From contig NW_027417199.1 of NCBI RefSeq assembly GCF_009905375.1, positions 45,702-109,701 on the forward strand: 64,000 nt of DNA, in the 5' to 3' direction. Origin of the DNA: Apium graveolens. Taxonomy: Eukaryota; Streptophyta; Magnoliopsida; Apiales; Apiaceae. A model generated the notes under the pieces. That model saw only the letters and a program-made list of their open reading frames with translations. It ran no database searches and had not been told where the DNA came from. Positions 35,201-47,235 of the stretch are shown here, piece after piece. Made by a program: the position numbers and the translations under genes. Position 1 is the stretch's first letter. Each line of letters starts with the position of its first letter.

Positions 35201-36366
35201 ACGACGGCTATGTTTACGCGATTACCAATGTTTAAACTACTCCAATTAACCACCAACCAACTCATAACCATCAATACAACAAAACTTCACCTAAACCATA
35301 CCACATCAGTCCATAATCTCCAAGGTTTTCAACTCAAACAACCACAATCAAGACCTATGAACTATAATCAAGCTTCAATTACCAAAACACTTCCAAATCA
35401 AACCAAACTACTAATAATCACAATCCATGCTTCTCATTTCACAACACCAACCATTAAACTTACTAACAAATAAAGTAAAGGCTAGGGTTTGAAGTTTATA
35501 CCTTCCTTGGGAGGTGTTAAGTTGCTAGGAAGCCTTAGGGAGCCTCCTACAAGCTTGATCATGATTATTTGGACGAGACTTGTGAACAAGAGTTGTAGGC
35601 CATCTCAATACCTTTCCAATGAGCTATAGAACACAATATTTGAGTGAGAAATGAAGGAGATACAGCAGTTTTAGTGTTCTGGTTCTGTTTTGGCCGAGAG
35701 CATGAAGAACAATGCCTTGGTTTCTTTTTGATTTTGATGAAAAATGATTTGATTGGCTTGGTTGGTTTGATTTTTTGTGTTTGTTTTAGTAAATTACCTA
35801 GTTGCCCTTGATTTTGTGTGGTTAAAAAGCCACCACATCTCCTTCCTTCCCATGTCATGCTTGTGTCATCCTCATGATGTCATCCTCCCCTCCTTGTCCT
35901 CTTTCTATTGGTTGGATGACATCATCCCCACTAATCCCCTTGATTAACTTCCTAATCGTTTGCCTAATGACCGCTGATCTGTTATACGGTTCGCTTAACT
36001 TTCGTTTTCATTTATCGTTTGAGGGATCATACCCGGGATCTTATTACTTAGGTTCCCTTAACCTTTCTCAACATATTATATTCCTTTTATGATCCTCTCC
36101 TATAATCCTTTAATTTAAATCCTTTTTATCCTGTTACCTTTTTCTCAAATCTTTCCGTATCTAGTGTATTTCCGGGAAAAATCAAAGTGTTCGGATTTGG
36201 ATTCTGACGATCTTTACATACACTTATATCCCATATAAAGTACTAATAAAATCTCAGAATATCCATATCAGAACCCCTACATAGTGTGGCATGAAAAGTT
36301 TTCTCATTCAGCAAAAACACTATTCATAAGGGTTTCAAAAATTTCCCAAAAATTGGGGTTATTACA
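32299..36366 (-). mobile_element. Gypsy-1 right LTR (5' LTR)
   Basis: 4,068 bp, next to the primer-binding site. It carries five copies of the 60-bp tandem unit (34064-34325) against four in the left LTR, and the same CGGGAG/CTCCCG hairpin near 34407-34424. Promoter position was not determined. Confidence 0.93.
34064..34325. repeat. 60-bp tandem repeat in right LTR, five copies
   Basis: Same array as 24470-24666 with one extra unit of about 62 bp. As LTRs are identical on insertion, the difference arose afterwards by slippage or unequal exchange. Confidence 0.8.
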
Positions 36367-37935
36367 AATACTTATTTAACATCCTCTCAAGCTCCTGACA
36401 TAGAGATTTTGGAAGCAAAAAACACGACATGCAATAAGAGGGAATAGACTGAGCCACGTTTCTAATCAGAATTGATTTACCTGCTTGAGAAATAGCTTTC
36501 GACTTCCAACCTTGTAATCTTTTACATACTTTATCTTTGACAAAACCAAACACCCTTTTCTTTGAACGACCTACAAAAGAAGGGAGACCTAAGTATTTTC
36601 CATCCTGAAGCTCATTCGATACTCCTAAAATTCCAGCTAAAGTTCCCCTCTCAGACTGTAGGACATTTGAACTAAACAAAATTGTAGACTTCTGAAAATT
36701 CACAGATTGACCTGATAGAGCCTCATAATCGTTCAAGAGAGACTTGACAACAGTGGTTTCAGCAAGATTGGCATAAAAGAACAAAAAACTGTCATCTGCA
36801 AAAAGCAGATGAGTAATAATTGGAGCTGTATTGCTAACCTGAGACCCATGAATGTTGCCCTCCATAGCAGCTTTATCAGGAGAGTTAGACAGACCTTCCA
36901 CACACAAGAGAAACAAATACGGGGACAAAGGGTCCCCCTGTCGTAGACCCCGTGATGGACATACAGGACCTACAGAAGTGCCATTGAAATAAAAATCATA
37001 TGACACCGTGGTTACACAAAGCATGATCCACTGAATCCATTTTCTGCAAAAACCCATGGCCTGCATTCGAGCTTTCAAATATGACCAGTTTACCCTGTCG
37101 TAGGCTTTAGAAATGTCAGTTTCAAAGCAATCTCCCCATCCCTGCCTCGACTCTTCCTACGCATATGGTGAACAACTTCAAAAGCTACTAACACATTGTC
37201 GGCTATACTCCTTCCCGGTACAAAGGCTGATTGGTTTTCTGATATAACATTTGGTAATAGAACTTTCAATCAATTTGAGAGCACCTTCGCTAAGACCTTA
37301 TATAGAACGTTACATAAAGCAATTGGTCGTAAGTCCTTCATACAACGAGCATTTTCCTTTTTAGGAATGAGAACCATATTGGTCTCATTTAGGTTTGCTG
37401 GAAAAGAGATTGAGTCTAACCAGCACTTGCAACTCTCGTAAACTTCTCGCCCCAATATAGACCAAAATTGCTGGAAAAAAGCAGGGTTTAATCCATCAGG
37501 ACCCGAGGCTTTATCCGGGTGTATCTGCTTGATAGCAACTGAAAATTCTTCGAAAGTCATCTCAGCCACTAACATGTGATTTTGCTCCTCTGTTATACGC
37601 CTTTCAGATTCATCCAGCTGAAGTATCTCAGCATTATGCCCACTAGTGAACACTGCAGTGTAATAATCCTTTACCACTTGACACATATCCTCATGATTAC
37701 TTACTTCCTCCCTTGAATCCGTCTCAAGAAACGGAAGATAATTAGCTTTCTTTCTAGCTGATGCACTCGCGTGAAAAAACTTTGTATTAGCGTCTCCCTC
37801 TGTAAGCCAGAAATTTTTAGCCCTCTGCTTCCAATACACTTCCTCGTGGCACAACAAATCAGTTAACTTTTCCTTCTCCATAAAATAATTACTGATTCCA
37901 TCCTCATCTACACGATCAACCAGAAGCCTTATCAC
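36367..37935 (-). pseudogene. LINE reverse transcriptase (first part)
   Basis: The reading opens with a linker (FWLTEGDANTKFFHASASAR), then DKASGPDGLNPAFFQQFW, LRPIALCNVLYKVLAK and, after a frameshift near 37270-37080, the DISKAYDRV catalytic region. 37078-36362 continues with PSRGLRQGDPLSPYLFLLCV and the catalytic LLFADDSFLF. The normal Asp residues are all present, but the frame changes at least once. The Gypsy-1 insertion at 36366 ends this half; the reading resumes at 22690. Confidence 0.92.
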
Positions 37936-38825
37936 CTCTTTCTGACGTCTGATCTTATCTCGGAACTTGTGGAAAAAGTTCCCCCCCAGCGAGCCATGAA
38001 GCTTAAGACAGAAACAAGCTTTGGAATTATATTAACAGTGGGCAGTTCAAGCCAAAAATCTGAAACCTCCTTACAAAAATTCGGTTCCTGGAGCCATGTG
38101 TTCTCGAACTTAAAACGAAACTGCTTCTTTGAAAAGGATGTACTGAGCAAGTCTAGAAAAATTGGATCATGGTCAGATACCGACACATGGTAGACTAGCA
38201 ACTTGCAGAGAGGAAAAAGATTCCACCACTGTTGAGTAGCAAAAGCTCTATCCAATCTCTCCCGAACCCAATCGCTTTTCCCATGTGTATTTACCACCAC
38301 TAAGATCAAGCTCCGAAAGAAAACAGTCATCAATTGCAGCTCTAAAACCATCCATTAAACTTTGAGGATGAGGCAGATTACCCCATTTATCCGACGAATA
38401 AAGTAAATCATTGAAATCACCTATGATGCACCAAGGAATTTGAGAAACTCCTGCTAACCTGCGAATTAGATCCCAAGAGTGTTTACGATGTTCTCTCTCC
38501 GGGAAGCCATAAAAACAAGATAGCATCCAGATAGCTGCATTATTTTCAATAAAATTAACATCAACATGGTTTTGAGAATATCCTACCACTTCACAAGCCA
38601 TATTGTGTTTCCAAAAATCACCAAACCACCACTACGACCTACTCTATCAACTGAAAAACACTGAGAGAAGCCATACTTAACACGAAGCTCCTCGATTTTA
38701 TTTGCAAAAGAAATAATCTCTAAAAGAAATAAGAAATCGGGATTACGTGACTTTAACAGGTCACTAAGAACACGAATTGTTCGAGGGCTCCCTAACCCCC
38801 GATAATTCCAACTGAGGATATTCAT
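37932..38825 (-). pseudogene. LINE endonuclease (AP-endonuclease type)
   Basis: Start of ORF2: MNILSWNYRGLGSPRTIR at 38825. The next catalytic parts are read in two further frames: CIIGDFNDLLYSSDKWG (about 38420) and VSDHDPIFLDLL (about 38170). Family members use these Asp/Asn/His residues to nick target DNA. Frameshifts near 38590 and 38300 break the ORF. The ATG overlaps the ORF1 stop as ATGA (38825-38822), which would suit stop-restart translation. Confidence 0.92.
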
Positions 38826-39567
38826 TTGGGCTGGCTAGCTTGCTTTGCAAGCTGAGCCAAAAATTCAGGAGAAGAATCTGCACAATCACCTTTAGAAAGA
38901 TTAGATTCTGATAATAAAATCATGTTGTCACCTTCAGTTTCCATATACTCAGTGTTATCCAGCCCACGTCTTCTTTTTCTTTCCTCCACATTAAGCCTAT
39001 TTAGCTCCCCAATATCAGGCCCAATAAGTGAGTTGGTTTTTATGTTTGCCGCCAACACATTTGAAAACTCAATCTGTCGAGATTTCTCCGCACCAATATG
39101 AGCCTTTCCCCTAAAATCTCGCCCTTGATTACCTCCCCTCATCCTATTTGCAGAAACTGATTCCGAGAAGTGCTGATTGTAGTTAGCATTCCCCGAATTT
39201 ACGCCCCACTCAATGTCACGTTCATCTCTGAGCCACCTACTCCGTTCTTGCCCCGCCGCCTTGCGTGGTGTAGCTCTGAGCCAGTTCCCCCACTCCTTGA
39301 CAATTTCACTTGAACTCCTATCCATCTTTTTGTTACAAAACCTCTCAGTGTGAGTTACCATGCCACAAATGAAACATAACTCGCCCAATCTTTCATATTT
39401 GCATTGCACAATGCATTCAGAACCATTCTTTCGACATATCTTCTTCTTTCTTTTTAGTGGCTTTCTAACATCCACTAAAATCTTCAGCCTCATGCATTCA
39501 CGCCATATGCTTGAGTTATTGTTGGGATCATACATAACAAACGTACCAAAAAAATCACCAAGCTGTT
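38822..39567 (-). pseudogene. LINE ORF1 (zinc-knuckle RNA-binding protein), 5' truncated
   Basis: The frame is open from the 5' break (LGDFFGTFVMYDPNNNSS) to the stop at 38822. The zinc knuckle CFICGMVTHTERFC fits C-X2-C-X4-H-X4-C and is intact. The upstream part, usually a DUF4283-type domain, is missing: only its last residues remain next to the target duplication at 39570. ORF1 protein would bind element RNA. Confidence 0.88.
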
Positions 39568-39583
39568 TTTTTAGCTTTTAATT

Positions 39584-40440
39584 AAAATATAATTATCTTT
39601 TGTGGACACACTTATACATATAAATAAAATTATAAATTTCAATCATATATATATATATATTTAAAACTGAAATATCACTATTTCAATTATATATATGTTT
39701 AAAACTGAAATATCACTAATTTATACATTTATGCATAAATTTATAATTATTATTAAAAATAATCTATGTATCTCCGATTTCAGGCTAGTTATTAATTATA
39801 AAGGTCAAGGCCTAGAATTATCAAAAATATTCTATTATAAAAATATTAGAGCCCTTTTTGGTACATTGGTATATTAGCAATGGAGCTCTGTTTAAAAGCA
39901 GGTCAAACTTGAGAGGTTATCATGGCATGCCATTACCGTACTTGAGTTCATACAACAGCAGGTGAAGATGATCTATAATAAGCAACCTTAGCCCAAAATA
40001 CCACTTCATTTAAAGCAGATTTGACCGCACTCTCCTTTCATTCTCCACCAAACTGGTAAGTAGACCAGTCTAAAGTATAGTTGGTTTCGGCAAACTCGGA
40101 CTAAGATTTAGAAAATTCTTAAAATGGACATAATTCTGGTATCAGTACATAACACACAAAAATTTTCCCAGCTAAATATGATTAAGAAAAACTGTACAAC
40201 TCCTGCATCCAAATATTTCCATTCAGTTTTTCTTTTACTTTTTTTTACACTTACTCACAACCCTGCTCCATTTTACAAAAACGCAGACTCAAGTAACATA
40301 GCTGCTGTAATCAGCTCAAATTAACAAGATGGTTTTGCTTTCTCGAATTCTATGTTAAGGTACGTAAACTAACACTGCACGCAATAATAAGACAGTTATA
40401 TATATCACAATTAATAAAAACAGTCAATATACCAAATAAC
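39584..40440. other. AT-rich sequence with small tandem repeats
   Basis: No gene recognised. It holds an (AT)n run near 39646-39660 and a roughly 40-bp tandem pair around TTTAAAACTGAAATATCACT (near 39660 and 39699). Confidence 0.5.
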
Positions 40441-40953
40441 GAAACATACCAAATAACGAAACAAAACACGAGGCAAACAAAAATATAAATCAGTAACTGA
40501 ATTAACAAAGAGATGATAAAATATTTTACTCTAACAGAAGCTTTAACAAATATGAAAGAACTGTGAACAACTGAGACGCCTAGCCTTCGAGAAGTTTAGA
40601 CTATTTTTGAAGAGATTATTGCCCACTTACGCTGTGTTGGGTTGCAGCAATATCACTTTCAGGATACAACATCTCAAAGTAATTCGTCCACAGATACGTA
40701 AAACTCAACAGCGACCTGACCTCAGTTCGCCCAGAAAACCTATGCTATGATTTGTATATTATGGAGGAGAGAAAGAGAGATATAAAAGTCAGGGTTTCAC
40801 AATAATATGATTGACGTATATTTGTTCCCGATGTTTTAGTCTGTATATTATACAGAATAAAACCGTAAACTGAAGATATGCATTAATTAAAAATAAATTT
40901 CTGACTTAATATGCATTTAATTGAATATTTCCAGAATAAAAAACGTAATTGTC

Positions 40954-41170
40954 AAATCCTAATACAGCGAGCCCATCAGTATTTAGCAGCCACTAGTAAA
41001 TCCTGACCAGCGTCAAGATTTATCAGACATAGCAAATCCTGATCCAGGGTCATCAGGATCAGTCCATTAATGGATAATGCACATGATCAGTCCATCAATG
41101 GATAATCCACATTGTACTTCAAAGGATAAATCCATCAATCGGATACTGAGTTCTGTGCATCAACGGATGT
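40954..41170. repeat. Private motif array of Copia-C
   Basis: Copies of AAATCCTGA(C/T)C and its complement occur at 40998, 41034 and 41052, with a decayed copy at 40954. TCCATTAATGGA at 41063-41074 is a perfect 12-bp palindrome. CCATCAATGGA, CCATCAATCGG and CATCAACGGATG follow (41092-41169); the last resembles the Copia-A motif. Confidence 0.65.
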
Positions 41171-41853
41171 TGCTTAACAAATCCTTGATTTTATACAAAT
41201 ACAATATTCATCATAAAATAATATAATAAGTCAGTAAATATTTTAATTAAACATTAAGTAAAATTCCTCTTTACTTAATCATCGTGGGAAAAAACCCACA
41301 AACTCATTTCAAACTACTAACTTCACCTCAATTTCTATATAGATTACACTAAGAAAATGACTTAGATCCAAATATGAAAGTTTAAGTCCTCATTACAAGG
41401 AACAACCTCCAACAATTAGTTTTAGGAAATTACATCAAGAACATGTCTAAAACATATCTCAAACTTTATATTTTTTAATAATTCCCCACAAATCCATACA
41501 GAAATGCATATCAGATTTTATCATGACTTGCTTTTCAGAGTCGGCACCCTTCCGGGTTTGAACCCTCCTAGTCCCCTACTTCGATGGCTACCGGACATAG
41601 ATGTAATGTTTCACCTTGAATCTCTATTCGTTTGGTGTAACCACACTCCATAGACGACGACAAGTCAAAAGGCTATGGTGCAGATCTACGGCTTTGAGAC
41701 ATTATGGTCGTGTCTCGATCCTGTTCATCGAATGCTTCAAGGAATAATCCTTTCCTCTGATTGCAACCTCACAATTACATTCGCTTAGCTGGGCATCTCT
41801 AGAGATGTACTTCCAACATCTCGTTTTACGACTTGACCCCATTCAGAGTTTAT

Positions 41854-41899
41854 AAATCCTGACACAATATTTGGTCCATCAGGATTTACCAAATCCTGA
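41854..41899. repeat. Second Copia-C motif cluster with hairpin
   Basis: AAATCCTGA (41854-41862), TCAGGATTT (41879-41887) and AAATCCTGA (41891-41899). The last two form a perfect 9-bp stem with a 3-base loop ACC. Confidence 0.7.
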
Positions 41900-42081
41900 T
41901 CCAAAACTGTTTTCATCAGAGATTATTAAAACTCCTGCTAACTAGAATTTCAAGTACCTCTTAAGGTTTACAGGGGATAGACTTAGATACATAAGTATCT
42001 AAAAGTATATGGTAGAGGTACTACCAATTCATCCTTACAACTTGTTATTACCACATTGAATACACTTCGAGGGATCTCCTC

Positions 42082-43125
42082 TCAGGTGTAGTGGGTTCCT
42101 GCTGTTGATAAATTATGATGGATTAACAGCCTCATCCCCAACCTTGACTTAAGGACTACAACATGCTCAAGCCCCTTATTCAGCGGATGAACTATATTAT
42201 CATGAGTTCTTATGAACTCTATAACAATAATCCTATCAGACACAAGACCCCTTATAGACTTCAGTCTAACTTGGATGTGTCTCTTTGTCGTAGCATTAAA
42301 TTTCATACTTATGATCTTGTCGAGAGTTGTACGGATATTACAATGAACAAAAATAGGAGGAAGCAGCTTGCTTACTACAGGTAACATAGACATAAGCCTA
42401 TGTAGCCATTCAGCCTCCGTCCCCGAGGCATCAAGTGCACACAACTCAGCCTCAAAAGTAGAACAAGTAATCAAAGTCTGTCTATAAGACTTCCAGGACA
42501 CTGCTCCACCCGCAAGGGTAAACACATATCCAGTCAATCCATTGGAACCAGATTTCTTAGCTATCTAACTTGCATCACTGTACCCCTCGAGTACCCCCGG
42601 AAATCTCCGATAATGCAAGCCAAGGGAAATGGTTCCCTTGAGATATCTAAGAACTTAATCTAGTTCCTCCCAATGAGACTTATTTGGACAACTTGTATAT
42701 CTAGCCAACTTAGACACAGAATAAGAAATATCCTATCTAGTCACATTATCTAGATATTAGAAACTCCCAATAATCTGAGAATGCCTTAACTGAGACACAT
42801 GAACTCCTAAACTATTCTTGACTATGGCAACTTTTGAATAATATGGTATACTAGCGATTCTATAATTTGAATAACCGTACTTCTCAAGTATATATTTCTC
42901 TATATAATGAGACTGTGGTAATGTTATTCCATCAGTTGATTGAGTCAACTTGATCCCAAGAATCACACTAGCCTCACCCATATCCTTTATTTCAAAGTGT
43001 CTCTTCAAGAAACTCTTTGTCTCGTTAATAATCTCAATATTGGTTCCAAACAACAGAATTTCATCTACATACAAGCACACAATCATTACCTCTAACCTTA
43101 TAGTAGACACACTTGTCACTTTCAT
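42082..43125 (-). pseudogene. pol: Copia-C reverse transcriptase and RNase H (decayed)
   Basis: The minus-strand RT part (43125-42757) reads VCLYVDEILLFG, where the active-site YVDD has become YVDE, then FEIKDMGEASVILGI and SHYIEKYILEKYGY. RNase H (42537-42082) reads MTGYVFTLAGGAVSWKSY, STFEAELCALDASGTEAEWL and DNIVHPLNKGLEH. The sequence is clearly Copia but not the SIRE type of Copia-A/B, which has CQFLG, HSKKQ and TKPLDE instead. Frameshifts and stops separate the pieces. Confidence 0.85.
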
Positions 43126-44144
43126 TAACTAAAAACTAAAATCAAGCTGAGTCTCTAGACCATTCTTAAAACCCAAAATATCAAGGTACATATGCCTATC
43201 ACCTTTTGTGCTCCAACCGAATATGATTCTCCCATTAATGCAAAAGTATGGTGCCTTATTATTATCAAATCTTTCTGACGAGCCTATCCTTCAAACATCT
43301 TTAGAAGGTGCTCAATCATATCATAAGCATCATTATGCTCTTGTTGCTTCTACAACTCATCACTCATAATTACAAGCATGAGACATGAAATATCAGTTGC
43401 ATAATTAATTTGATTCTGGTAAGCATTTTGTTCTGCACATGTTTCATTCTCAGCTAGATAAAATAAGGGAGGGATTTGAGTGACATCCTTGAACCCGAGG
43501 ACAATCCTCAAGTTCCCATGTCAATCGAGGAAATTATTTCATGTCATCTTGTCCTTCTCAAGGACTATTACATAGAGAAGTTATTTGTCATTTGATATCA
43601 ACAATATTAAAGTGCATAAAATGACTTAGTCTACATATGATCATCAAATTATGTTCAAGTGATTATTCATATATATATATTCATAATATATATCTCCCAC
43701 TATTTTTATCAAATCAATAGCCCTAACTATTAATTCAGAAAAAATATCTTCTATATCCTTTCTAGTGAGCCAAGATCCATATTTCATCATGCGTTAGGTC
43801 AGATTTGGCTTTTTTCCTAAAACATGATTATTTAGGTAGACAACATTTGTCAATTATATCAACTATATAACTCTTGGATAGCTTGGTGGAACAAAATTTG
43901 TTCATATATATCTAATAAATCTCGGCAAACTCTATGCCTCCAAGTTCACAATCCTATTGTGGTAACTTAGTTAAGTCAAACCCAATAGTCAAAAAATATC
44001 AATATACTTCAACACATCTCCCACGATAAATAGGAGTACTTTACTTTGGCGAACCCACTCCTTTTCGATCTAGGGGTTAATGCATTGGACTCATTGGAAG
44101 GCATCCGATCAACTTAATATTAGGATCTATCAGTGGTAGTGGCA
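43126..44144 (-). other. Decayed retroelement DNA
   Basis: No gene is readable. 43130-43500 is probably more Copia-C (upstream RT side). 43560-44130 looks like part of an old LTR (ATATATCTCCCACTATTTTT; a GTTAGGTCAGATTTGGC word), but I see no termini. Confidence 0.4.
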
Positions 44145-44585
44145 GTGGCTAGATCAGAGTTTCTGCAGTGAAATACAGAGCTCGGAGTTAGTTATAGGAG
44201 TTCTGTAGATGCTTTTCTTATGTATGTTTATTATGTATTGTAGTTTATATTAGGCGGGGCTGCTATGACAGCTAATTTTGTTATGTATCTAGTATATTTT
44301 AAGTGTTGTACTGTAGTTGTTAGATGGATTTGTACTTTTGTTGTACTATCATTCTTTTATGGTATTATTGTTGTTGGTTTTATCTTATTGCTCTTTTGTT
44401 ATTGCTGTTACTGTTATTGTTGTATTTGTTGCTGGTTTTGTTAAATTTAGTTATGCATCATGGGTGGACCCCAAATAAACAAGGAAGGGAATATTTAATT
44501 GTGACCGCATTCTCCTGATGCATAAAACTGTTGCTACTCGAGGGCATAATTTTCATATAAAACCTTTTTATCGTGTTTCAGGAGA
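44145..44585 (+). other. Gypsy-2 degraded primer-binding site and leader
   Basis: TGGCTAGATCAGAG resembles TGGTATCAGAG with an extra base pair or two. AAATACAGAGCTCGGAGTTA follows, then a T-rich leader (44320-44460) to the gag ATG at 44586. The LTR expected before it is absent or unrecognisable. Confidence 0.4.
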
Positions 44586-45827
44586 ATGCCTCCCAAGAAA
44601 AATTTCCCGTCCAATTCCTCTAGCAGGAACTCTGAAGGGGGCCCAGTCATGGATGGATTACTAGATTTGCTGCGCCAACAGTCTAATCAGATGGCTCAGC
44701 AGCAAGAATAATTCCAGCAGCAACAACAACAATTCCTGCAACAACAGCAACAACATCAGCAATTTATACAATAACAACACCAACAAATCCAACAACAGCT
44801 GCAGCTCCAACAACAACCCCAGCCAAGAGAGTCAAATTAGACTGTTAGCTTCAAGTCTTTTCAGTCAGTTAAACCCCCAGAGTTTAAGGGTGAGGTAGAT
44901 CTGGTTGCTGTTAGAATTTGTCTTAAGGAAATGGAGAAAGCCTTCACCCTTATTCAGGTCAGTGATGATTCTAACTCAGATTATGCCAGTTACTATCTCA
45001 AAGGTGAAGCAAGTTTTTGGTGGGAATCTGTGCGTGTATTAGAAGGAGAAGGCCCTGTCTCTTGGGCCAAATTTAAAGAGTTGTTTCTAGAGAAGTATTT
45101 TCCGGATTACTTGCAGAGTCAGTTGGAAGTAGAGTTTTTAGAATTGAAGCAAGGAGAAAAGAGTGTGGCTGAGTATGATACCAAGTTTACGGAGTTGGCC
45201 CGACTAGCCCCTGGATATGTGAACACTAAAATTCAGAAAGCTAGGAGATTTCAGCAAGGACTGAAGCCGGAGGTTCGTAGTTGAGTGGTGCCCCTACAGC
45301 TTAGGACGTATACCTCTGTAGTTCAAGTCGCCCTGGTGATTGAGAGTGATTAGAAGTTGGCCTCCAAGGAAAGGAGTGATAAGAAGAGAAAGTTTGAAGG
45401 TGGTATAGGTAATGCAGACCAGGAGGAGTCTAGTCAGAAGTTCCCAAGGAAGTTTGGCCGGAATAGGAATAAGAGATTTAAAAGGCAAGGCATGGCTCAG
45501 ACGAGTTCCGGTGTCACCTCATTTGCCTCTGCCCCAGTTCAGTCAACCAGGTCAGTCGTGGATTGTAAGTTCTGTGGTAAAAAGCATAGTGGTCAGTGCC
45601 GGAAGGATGTCCAATGCTTTAAATGCGATAAAAAGGGTCATTATGTGTCAGAGTGTAACACAAGAAACTTCAGAGTCACCTGCTTTAAGTATGGTAAGGT
45701 TGGACACATCTCCAGAAACTGCAAGATGGCTACTCAAGGAAGAGTAGGAGGGAGTGAATCTCAAGGACCAGCAACTAGCATAGCAAGAGCCAAAACCTTT
45801 AAGATGACCAAGAGATCTAATGCTTAG
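44586..45827 (+). pseudogene. gag: Gypsy-2 gag (broken)
   Basis: It starts MPPKKNFPSNSSSRNSEGG at 44586, then has a Gln-rich stretch (CAA/CAG runs, 44690-44825) broken by TAA at 44709 and others. The capsid-like part reads YYLKGEASFWWESV, then WAKFKELFLEKYFPDYL and LKQGEKSVAEYDTKFTELA, with a stop at 45282. After a basic stretch come three Cys-rich units: CKFCGKKHSGQC, CFKCDKKGHYVSEC (complete knuckle) and CFKYGKVGHISRNC, where the second Cys is Tyr. Gag would form particles and bind RNA. Confidence 0.9.
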
Positions 45828-47235
45828 GATTCAAATGTAATTGCAGGTACGCTTTCTCTAAATTCCGTGCCTGTTAAAGTTTTATTTGACTCAGGAGCAT
45901 CTAAGTTTTTTATATCTAAAGAATGTGTAAGTAATATGGATCTGATGTTAGAGGATCTAAATGAGCCCTTGTCTATAGAGGTGGCTAATCAGGATAAGGT
46001 TTCAGTAAACCAGTTTGGTCCTAAGTGTCAACTAGAAATTTGTGGGCATTTCTTTTCAGTGGATTTAATACCCTTTCAGTTAGGAGAGTTTGATGTGATT
46101 CTAGGAATGGATTGGTTGTCCCAGCATAAGGAAAATATTGATTGTAAGAAAAAGAAATTTTTGTTATATAAAGAAGATAATAAAAGGATAATTTATCAAG
46201 GACAAAAGTAGGAAAAGAAATTTCTTTCGATACTGAAAGCAAAGAAGCTGTTAAGACATGGATGTGAAACGTATTTAGCCCATATCGTGGATACTGAGAA
46301 GAAGGTACCCGTATTGGAGGAGATTCCAGTAGTTAGTGAATTTTCTGATGTTCCAGACGAGTTACCAGGATTACCCCCCGATCGGGAGATTGAGTTTTCT
46401 ATTGATCTAATTCCGGGAGCAGAACCAGTTTCAAAGGCACCCTACAGTATGGCCCCAATAGAAATGAAAGAGCTAGCTAAATAACTTCAAGAACTTTTGG
46501 ATAAAGAGGTAATTAGACCAAATGTATCCCCGTGGGGCGCGCCGGTGTTATTTGTGAAAAAGAAGGACGAAAGCATGAGATTGTGTATTGACTACCGAGA
46601 TTTGAATAAGTTAACCATCAAGAATAAGTATCCCCTACCCAGGATTGATAATTTGTTTGATCAACTTAAGGGAGCATGTTGCTTTTCGAATATCGACTTA
46701 AGATCGGGCTATCATCAGTTGAAGATCAAGCCTGAAGATATACCGAAGACTGCCTTTCGAACCAGGTATGGCCATTATGAGTTCCTAGTAATGTCATTTG
46801 GATTGACTAATGCGCCATCAGATTTTATGGATTTAATGAACCGGGTGTATAAGGAGTATCTGGATAAGTTTGTTATTGTATTTATTAATGACATCCTCAT
46901 CTACTCAAAGACCAAAGACGACCATGCCGAACATCTAAGGATTGCTTTGCAAAGACTGAGAGAAAAACAGCTATACGCTAAGTTCTCGAAATGTGAATTT
47001 TGGTTGAAGGAAGTTCAGTTTTTAGGTCATATAGTGGGTAAGGATGGTATTAAGGTAGACCCTACGAAGATTGAAGCGGTATCCAGATGGGAGCAACCGA
47101 AGACCCCGACAGAAATTAGAAGTTTTCTTGGATTAGCAGGTTATTACCGAAGATTTGTGAAGGACTTTGCCAAGATTGCAACCCCGTTGACCAAGCTGAC
47201 CCGGAAGAATGAGAGATTTGTCTGGACTGAGAAAT
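45828..47235 (+). pseudogene. pol: Gypsy-2 protease and reverse transcriptase (broken)
   Basis: Protease: VKVLFDSGASKFFIS (45873) and GEFDVILGMDWLSQH (about 46086). After stops near 46209 and 46482, RT reads [52 protein letters not shown] and [15 protein letters not shown]. The active site reads [11 protein letters not shown] (about 46888): the first catalytic Asp of IDD is Asn, so RT would be dead. It continues through FLGHIV and [20 protein letters not shown] and stops in WTEK at the Copia-B junction. The rest resumes at 61274. Confidence 0.92.

Larger units (their letters stand above)
22696..36366 (-). mobile_element. Gypsy-1: Ty3/Gypsy element with 4-kb LTRs and defective interior
   Basis: Termini are TGTAACACCCCC and GGGGTTATTACA, flanked by AATAC at 22691-22695 and 36367-36371. 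The LTRs are 22696-26711 (4,016 bp) and 32299-36366 (4,068 bp). The primer-binding site GCTCTGATACCA (32283-32294) abuts the right LTR and the polypurine tract abuts the left, so the element is on the minus strand. The interior is 5.6 kb with no reading frame over about 115 codons. Remnants of RNase H, integrase and a chromodomain-like end match the layout of Gypsy-2, so a Tekay/Del chromovirus origin is likely. LTRs differ by only about 15 substitutions by eye plus repeat-length changes. Confidence 0.92.
21062..39569 (-). mobile_element. L1-type LINE, 5'-truncated, split by a Gypsy element
   Basis: On the minus strand the order is ORF1 (zinc knuckle), ORF2 endonuclease, RT, zinc-binding RT domain and RNase H, then a poly(A) of about 10 (T run from 21062). 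The 14-bp target duplication TTTAGCTTTTAATT lies at 21048-21061 and 39570-39583. Excluding the 13.67-kb Gypsy insertion (22696-36366) the element is about 4.8 kb. It begins inside ORF1, the typical result of incomplete target-primed reverse transcription. Frameshifts in ORF2 make it dead. Confidence 0.92.
40441..41990 (-). mobile_element. Probable 3' LTR/3' region of Copia-C
   Basis: It lies beyond the RNase H remnant in the sense (minus) direction. On the minus strand a TATA-like CTTTTATATCTC near 40780-40795 follows a motif-rich block (40950-41170), the order seen in other Copia LTRs here. I could not find TG/CA limits or a duplication, so the boundaries are approximate. Confidence 0.45.

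Noticed and set aside
44324..44518. Leu-rich 64-codon frame resembling a membrane segment
   Set aside because: Low-complexity T-rich leader of Gypsy-2, before the gag ATG; no further support.
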